Assembly (NCBI GenBank): GCA_914767715.1
Contig: OU612068.1
Location: forward strand, 7,874,001 to 7,938,000
Direction of reading: 5' to 3'
Length of the DNA: 64,000 nt
Origin: Membranipora membranacea
Taxonomy: Eukaryota > Bryozoa > Gymnolaemata > Cheilostomatida > Membraniporidae
The first letter of the stretch is position 1, and each line of letters starts with the position of its first letter. Under the pieces are notes generated by a model. That model was not told the origin of the DNA. It saw nothing but the letters and a program-made list of their open reading frames with translations, and made no database searches. A program made the translations under genes and the position numbers. Shown piece after piece: positions 59,401 to 64,000 of the stretch.

Positions 59401-62400
59401 AAGTGAAAATGTAATATAGTGCTGGCAAATTAGAGTATGATAGAGAATTGCCTGGTCCTTTTCAAGACTCTCTGATGTTATAATTGGAAAAGTGTACTCC
59501 CTACTGATCGTTTGCTTATAATCTAAATTGTTGTTTTGTCCTATGGTTCTACTCGATGTTCAATAATAGAGATTAGCCGTGTACAGTTTCAATGTGACAA
59601 ACGCCACTTATAACTGAGTTTCAAACCCTATGAGATCTGAAAATTAAAATGTTGATAGCTGCTTTCCAAAAAAAAAGTGCAGCAAACCTGAGAGATTCAA
59701 ACCCACAGCTTACTATGCAGCTTAATAGCTCACGCTTACTGAGACATGATAACAGAGCTAAAAGTCTGTCATGATAAGTGCTGCCTGATAAATAAAAAAA
59801 AAGGTTTGCGGCAAGCTTCTAGCTTTGAGATCTGATACAACAATGTTTATAGTACTGAGACAAAGCGCTGCCTGGTAAATAAATACAAAATATTGTGGCA
59901 AGCTTCTCACGATGAGATCTGAGATAACAAGTAATGTCCACTGCTGCTTTCCAAAAAATAGAGCAGCAAACCTGATGAGAAACGAACCCACAGTGTACTA
60001 TACTGACCAGCTCATTAGGTAATTGCGATTGAGACTACATAGGTAGACACAGCGAATAGTGACGCAGCGACACAGCGACGCAACAAATAGTTTGCAAACT
60101 AGGGGTTCACCGATTTGTTTGTAAACCGAATTATGACGTAAAGACATGCACCGGATCAAGACGTAATAATGAGGTTGTAAATTGCTCGTGGTTAATTGAA
60201 GAGGTAAAATAAATGACAAATGATAATGGTAGGCACATAGGCGGCAGCTACCAGGAGAAGTGAATGATAGCATAATCTGTGAGAAGTTATCGAAACTCAC
60301 ATGGGAGCGGCGTAATTTACGCAGATTACATGACGATGATATTGTAATAAGAAAAAACAAAATAATCTAATCTATATAATACCAAAAGAATGAAGTTTCT
60401 AATGAGAGAATAGAGTTAAATAATTACTTGAAAGTAGAGAGGATCCCTGAAATTTCCTGCCTGGCTTGTTGACTGTTTACTGGTTGACCACAAATTGCCC
60501 AAAAATTTGAAATTTAACAGTTCTTGGCTCAAAAGTGCAAAGTTCAAGCAAATAAGAATTTGCAAGTGGCCTATTGGCTGTAGTATAATTGTTTTGTGCC
60601 ATTTACAGTGATTAGCTTCGGAACCATAGAAATTTCTATAAAGCAGAATTGAATCATCGCTATTTCTATTGAGCCAGATTTTTGCCCAGGCACTCAGGCT
60701 AAAATGATTTGCTCAGGTATGACTGCCTCTATTAGATATTAGCCTTTGAACCATAGAAATATATATTTGAGCAAATTTTAATCATTGAAATTTCTATTAA
60801 AGCAGATAATTTTACACATATTGCCCAGGCGCTTAGGCTTTATTAAGTTGCTCTGAGGAGTGATTGAGGATTGCACATAGACAAACTATGTCTATTGGAT
60901 TGAATAAAAATGGCTAGAAAAAGCCAAAAACCTGTGCTGGCTGTTGCAAGTTTTCTATGTCATAGCATCAACTGCTGGTTTTCATATTGCTCCCAAAGAG
61001 AAGATCAGGTATGAATCTAGTTAAGTTGACAATAATTGAAGGTGGATGGGCAAAACTGTAGGTGTTTATTGTGTGCAAAAATAGGGCTCAGCTGCCAAGT
61101 TGTCAGAAGTCCCCTATGAGAGTTGCTTCATGGGCATTACCTTAATACCACCTCCAAACCTATTGGTTTTTCGGCGGGACAAGTAATGTGAAGCTGATAT
61201 CGTTGGGACCTTAACAGATTTGAGTTGTTCCCTATTACTTGTAAACATAATGACAGTTAGGTTGTTTGAAAGCTAAAATTGCTCCCATTGGGATTTTGTG
61301 GCATACAACTGTTATAGTATAATAGAATATTGCAAATCCCAACTATGGCTTCATCGCCAGTTGAGTGGGAGCAACTTTGATTCTGAAGAATCGGGAGATC
61401 TTTATACGACATAAAGATCCAAACATTTTGCTCATAGGTTTGTTTTTACTAAGTTTCTGACAAGAAAAAATGTTCTTTTCAATCATTTCCCTACTAATAC
61501 TTCCCTTCAATCGTTGGCCTATGAGTGTCATGTAAAGGCGGTGCAGTGTTTTGACATGCGAAAGATGGGTTCTATATGCTTTAAACAGTTTGTATTTTTC
61601 CTATTGGTTCATAGCGCAAAAGCTACTTGTTTTGGAAAGATTATAGACCCGGATATTTTATACCATCAATATTTTATGAAGATTGATCATCTATGTATTG
61701 CTTTCACCATCAAATCAATATGTATTGGGATCTAGAGATTTGATAAGATCAGTCATATCCATTGTGACTGATAAGTGAGATTTTTTTATCAGACAGCTGT
61801 CTATGATATATTATAGTTCTTGGATGTGCAAGTTTGATTTACCTTTTGAGAAGGCAGACAGCGATTGGGTTAGGTGGCGAGAGATACACCTGAGGGTGTT
61901 GGGGGGTGATTAACCTTGAAATCTCCCCCAGTGGGACTCCAACCCACAGCTCCTATGGCATTAATCGCTTGGCAGTGAATAGCAAGCAGGCTAACCCATT
62001 GCGCTATCTCACCATTCTAAGAACGGTGCAATCGTTTTAATTGATGTGAGAAATTGAACCTGTATGTTTATAATATGTGCTCTGATGTCCAATCGTCAGT
62101 ACAGATGAGACTGAGTCAGGTACTTATTTCTGTATTTTTCCAATCTAACAGAAATTCACAGTGAGAGGTCTGGAGGTGTGTGCACAAACAGCCAATCATA
62201 AACTGAGCGCGGGATCTGTGCTTCTAATCCTGTAAGTTATCTACAAATATATATATATGTGCAACTATCGTCAACTTGGTAAGGATGAGGAATATAAGAT
62301 AACAATGCATCGATATATTCCAAATAGACAGTTTTCTGAGCTCTAATTTACGCCTCTTTTCGGAGTTGCCCATTCCGAATAGAGGCTTAAATTAGCGCTC

Positions 62401-63956
62401 AGAAAACTGTCTATTGATGCAGCATTCACAATAATGGTCACTTTGATTTAATACATGCGGAGTAGGTCTCATGCAAACTTATAGTCTGAGCCCCCCAGAC
62501 TTTTGCCCCTCGCCCAACGGCCCCCCGGCGAGGGAAAACTTGTTAACAACAGACATCTCAGAAAAAGGGTCATTTGTAATGAGGAGACAGCTTGCTGTGT
62601 TGTTAGTCATCCTAGAGCCTGAATTCTTACGTTGCCATTAAATGCCTGTACCATTTGTTTCCTCATTCACAAATAGCTATTACTTAACAGCTAAACATCC
62701 TACCGACTGCTCAAGAGGACTTTGATGCATGTTGAATACTGAAGATCATCCATCAAAATTTATACAAACTGCTGACATAAATAATTTATACCAAATTTTG
62801 AACCTTTTGCCAAGTGATAGCCTCTCTGGATGTGTTTTCTGGTTGGATTAATTATTTATGGGCTTGATTTCATTCAAGAAACTACAGATAATTCCTAAAA
62901 AATGCCAGCTGATATTCCAAAGCCAGAATTGGAACTCGTTCTGCCTATCTCTTTTACCTGTGACCCAGCGGAGTCGTTCAAGTCGGATGAGCGATAGCAA
63001 ATTGTCACTATGGAATCAAAATAATCGCTCATTCAGTTAGACAACTATGTTCCCAAAACGCACACTCAGAATGTATATAGTACCATCAATGAGTGAGCGA
63101 TTTGTGAGCAACACAGTAGCAGGTCTCGCACAGCCATCAGATTGCACTTTTGGCTGTTTTTCATAGAATGACCCCCCCCCCCCCCAGGGTGTTCAGTGCA
63201 TTCATATGTCACTCTTAATTTTGTAATCGTCAAATTTTAAAGGTTTTTCATTGGGATCATACTATATGTGGTCGGAGGTATGCTGGTTAACAAATTTGTG
63301 CGAGGAGCTACTGGTCCAGAGATATTACCTAACTATGCATTCTGGAGTGACTTCCCAGCTCTTCTCAAGGTAACAACAAAGCCGATATGGTATTATAATA
63401 CTTATTGTAGTAGTAGTAGTACGGGTCTATATGAAGATCTGAAAACATACCACTATTTTCATTTTATGGTTAGGCGATTTTAACTTCTCACTCCTTGCCT
63501 GGAAATTTTTTTCTTTTTTGCGCGTGCTTTGAAATTTTGAGGTTCAACATTTACTCAGCTTCTTTAATGTATATATTAATTAGCTTAGCAATCTTTAAGC
63601 CACTCCTATTCAAGCTAAGTTAACCTCTAGCTAGTGCTCACTGCTTCATAAGGTGTAAGGTATAGGGAACTCTGTGCTTGGAGTTGCCTGTCTAAGTAAC
63701 AGAGACACCTAATTGTCTCACATATCCTATCGACATATACTGTAAATTTATATATTTACATAGCTTGCACATTGCTTACTAACATTCCGAATAGTTATAT
63801 GAAGACCCATCAAAATCTCGAGAAAAGCCCGGTATAACAATTAACAAATGAATGCCACTAATCATCTAATTATTTTTGCAGGAGGGATGGACATTCGCTA
63901 TCACATGTGGATGTTGCAAGCCTTCAGAAGAAAATCAGGGTTATGACAATATATAA
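47459..63956 (+). CDS. Cation-dependent mannose-6-phosphate-receptor-like membrane protein, copy 2 (complete, 265 aa)
   Basis: Exons are 47459-47601, 51571-51694, 52129-52274, 52700-52802, 62152-62231, 63243-63369 and 63882-63956, all GT-AG with matching phases. A signal peptide (VFFLIILALLQVSYA) is followed by a Cys-rich MRH lumenal domain with eight cysteines, a membrane helix (about residues 193-215, with Y-V-V-G-G-M-L), a P-N-Y-A-F-W-S-D segment and a short tail ending G-Y-D-N-I. The order and the G-S-x-L-L...Y-V-V-G-G...A-F-W-x-D pattern agree with vertebrate CD-MPR (277 aa in human). The tail fits a GYxxPhi lysosomal sorting signal. Arg after the conserved Cys of strand LDC and the Glu of the YxFE strand, used for sugar binding in CD-MPR, are not seen (D and T instead), so phosphomannose binding is doubtful. 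A Helitron fills the intron after exon 4. Confidence 0.88.
47602..49824 (+). other. Intron 1 of receptor copy 2, part outside the duplicated block
   Basis: 2.2 kb with no exon or transposon recognised. It ends at the AAGGAG that in copy 1 adjoins the viral-like element. This stretch has no counterpart left of 5085 in the window. Confidence 0.5.
49825..49830. other. Unoccupied target site AAGGAG of the viral-like element
   Basis: At this hexamer the copy-2 intron runs on without interruption (GGTGAGCC-AAGGAG-TGAAAC), whereas copy 1 has the viral-like DNA ending in ACTACT directly before AAGGAGTGAAAC. A six-base site is what a Polinton insertion would duplicate. Confidence 0.5.
49909..50865. 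mobile_element. 957-bp TIR element flanked by TA (copy 2)
   Basis: Same insertion as 5169-6110, flanked by TA at 49907-49908 and 50866-50867. It is 15 bp longer because GGGCACGTTGAGCCG is present once more near 50117-50145. Confidence 0.75.
53427..57737 (-). pseudogene. Helitron RepHel, decayed (copy 2), with an intact helicase frame
   Basis: 53427-55085 is one open frame of 552 codons covering the whole PIF1-type helicase (G-T-A-G-T-G-K-S, I-D-E-V-S-M, G-D-F-G-Q-L-P-P, L-T-E-C-V-R-Q, H-K-C-Q-G-L-T, A-L-S-R-A-R). 55959-56741 holds the Rep HUH region (H-R-G-S-L-H-I-H-G), and 55449-55772 the tyrosine pair (Y-I-A-K-Y). The frames are still separated by the shared TAA after G-Y-C near 55959 and shared frameshifts. 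Private lesions are a one-base loss near 57102 and a deletion of about 193 bp near 57537 that removes the N-terminal CxxC cluster. Full-length protein cannot be made. Confidence 0.9.
57769..59980 (-). repeat. Three tandem promoter-bearing modules (copy 2)
   Basis: Same array as 13213-15433, with TATATAA boxes near 57795, 58535 and 59275 on the minus strand. The number of units is unchanged between copies. Confidence 0.9.
61904..62015 (-). mobile_element. tRNA-like SINE or tRNA fossil (copy 2)
   Basis: Counterpart of 20130-20241, with the same A-box-like (ATAGCGCAATGGGTTAGCC) and B-box-like (GGGTTGGAGTCCC) stretches on the minus strand. Confidence 0.5.
62323..62415. repeat. 93-bp near-perfect hairpin (copy 2)
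   Basis: Same sequence and length as 20549-20641. No difference in the arms was seen by eye. Confidence 0.8.
63468..63712. mobile_element. 245-bp insertion private to copy 2
   Basis: Copy 1 reads CATTTTATTGTCTC here. Copy 2 is interrupted after CATTTTAT by GGTTAGGCG...CACCTA and resumes with ATTGTCTC, so AT may be a 2-bp target duplication. The ends share only TTAGG(C/T)G in inverted order. Nothing coding. It lies in the last intron of receptor copy 2. Confidence 0.6.
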
Positions 63957-64000
63957 ACATCCATCTATAGATGATCCTACTATATTCTACCATTGTTTGA

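Larger units (their letters stand above)
53129..61179 (-). mobile_element. Helitron 1, copy 2
   Basis: Identical ends to the copy-1 Helitron: CTAG and the CTGAT-CGT-ATCAG hairpin at the left (53129), TCCCGCCGAAAAACC at the right (61179). Position in the receptor intron is the same, so it was present before the duplication or haplotype split. Confidence 0.85.
49825..64000. repeat. Duplicated block, copy 2 (paired with 5085-21984)
   Basis: Near-identical to copy 1. It differs by lacking Helitron 2 (empty site 61247/61248), by a loss of about 200 bp in the Helitron N-terminal region near 57537, by a 15-bp longer TIR element, and by a 245-bp insertion at 63468-63712. It still matches at the window's end. 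Confidence 0.97.

Overview
The window is animal nuclear DNA, AT-rich, with GT-AG introns, tRNA-derived SINEs, Helitrons and foldback DNA transposons. The gene types (an LRR plus immunoglobulin protein and a cation-dependent mannose-6-phosphate-receptor relative) point to an invertebrate metazoan, perhaps an early-branching one such as a sponge. The sequence alone does not fix the species. I assembled all genes by hand from splice sites and reading phase.

Region 1 (1-5084) looks like the right-hand part of an integrated Polinton/Maverick- or adintovirus-like element. It has a packaging-type ATPase whose intron falls just before the P-loop, three tightly packed small minus-strand ORFs (two with membrane segments), a spliced Cys-rich protein that runs off the left edge behind a TATA box and an untranslated leader exon, and a spliced plus-strand zinc-ribbon-like protein. 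The element seems to end at 5084 with ACTACT, next to AAGGAG. The matching unoccupied site is at 49825-49830.

Region 2 (5085 to at least 21984) and region 4 (49825 to at least 64000) are nearly identical. Both carry exons of a cation-dependent mannose-6-phosphate-receptor-like (MRH-domain) membrane protein. The second copy is complete (seven exons, 47459-63956, 265 codons). The first copy lacks exon 1 within this window, probably because the viral-like element sits in its intron 1. In both copies an 8 kb minus-strand Helitron (RepHel, decayed) lies in the intron after exon 4, with three tandem promoter-bearing modules of about 740 bp upstream of its reading frame. Copy 1 also holds a second, 2.8 kb non-autonomous Helitron with a clean empty site in copy 2. 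Copy 2 has a private 245-bp insertion. The block is either a recent tandem duplication with a period of about 44.7 kb, or two haplotypes placed one after the other by an assembler.

Region 3 (25224-44417) is an 18-exon plus-strand gene: signal peptide, LRRNT, about 12-14 leucine-rich repeats encoded by 72/75-nt modules in constant phase, LRRCT, three Ig domains and no transmembrane segment (834 aa). It resembles LRIG proteins but would be secreted. Its introns and 3' flank carry a CACTA-like MITE, a hAT-like foldback element with 8-bp target duplication, a tRNA-SINE and a Mutator-like foldback element with 9-bp target duplication.

The host genes have no evident functional link beyond both entering the secretory route. 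The main story of the window is transposon and viral-element turnover around a duplicated lysosomal-receptor-like gene.
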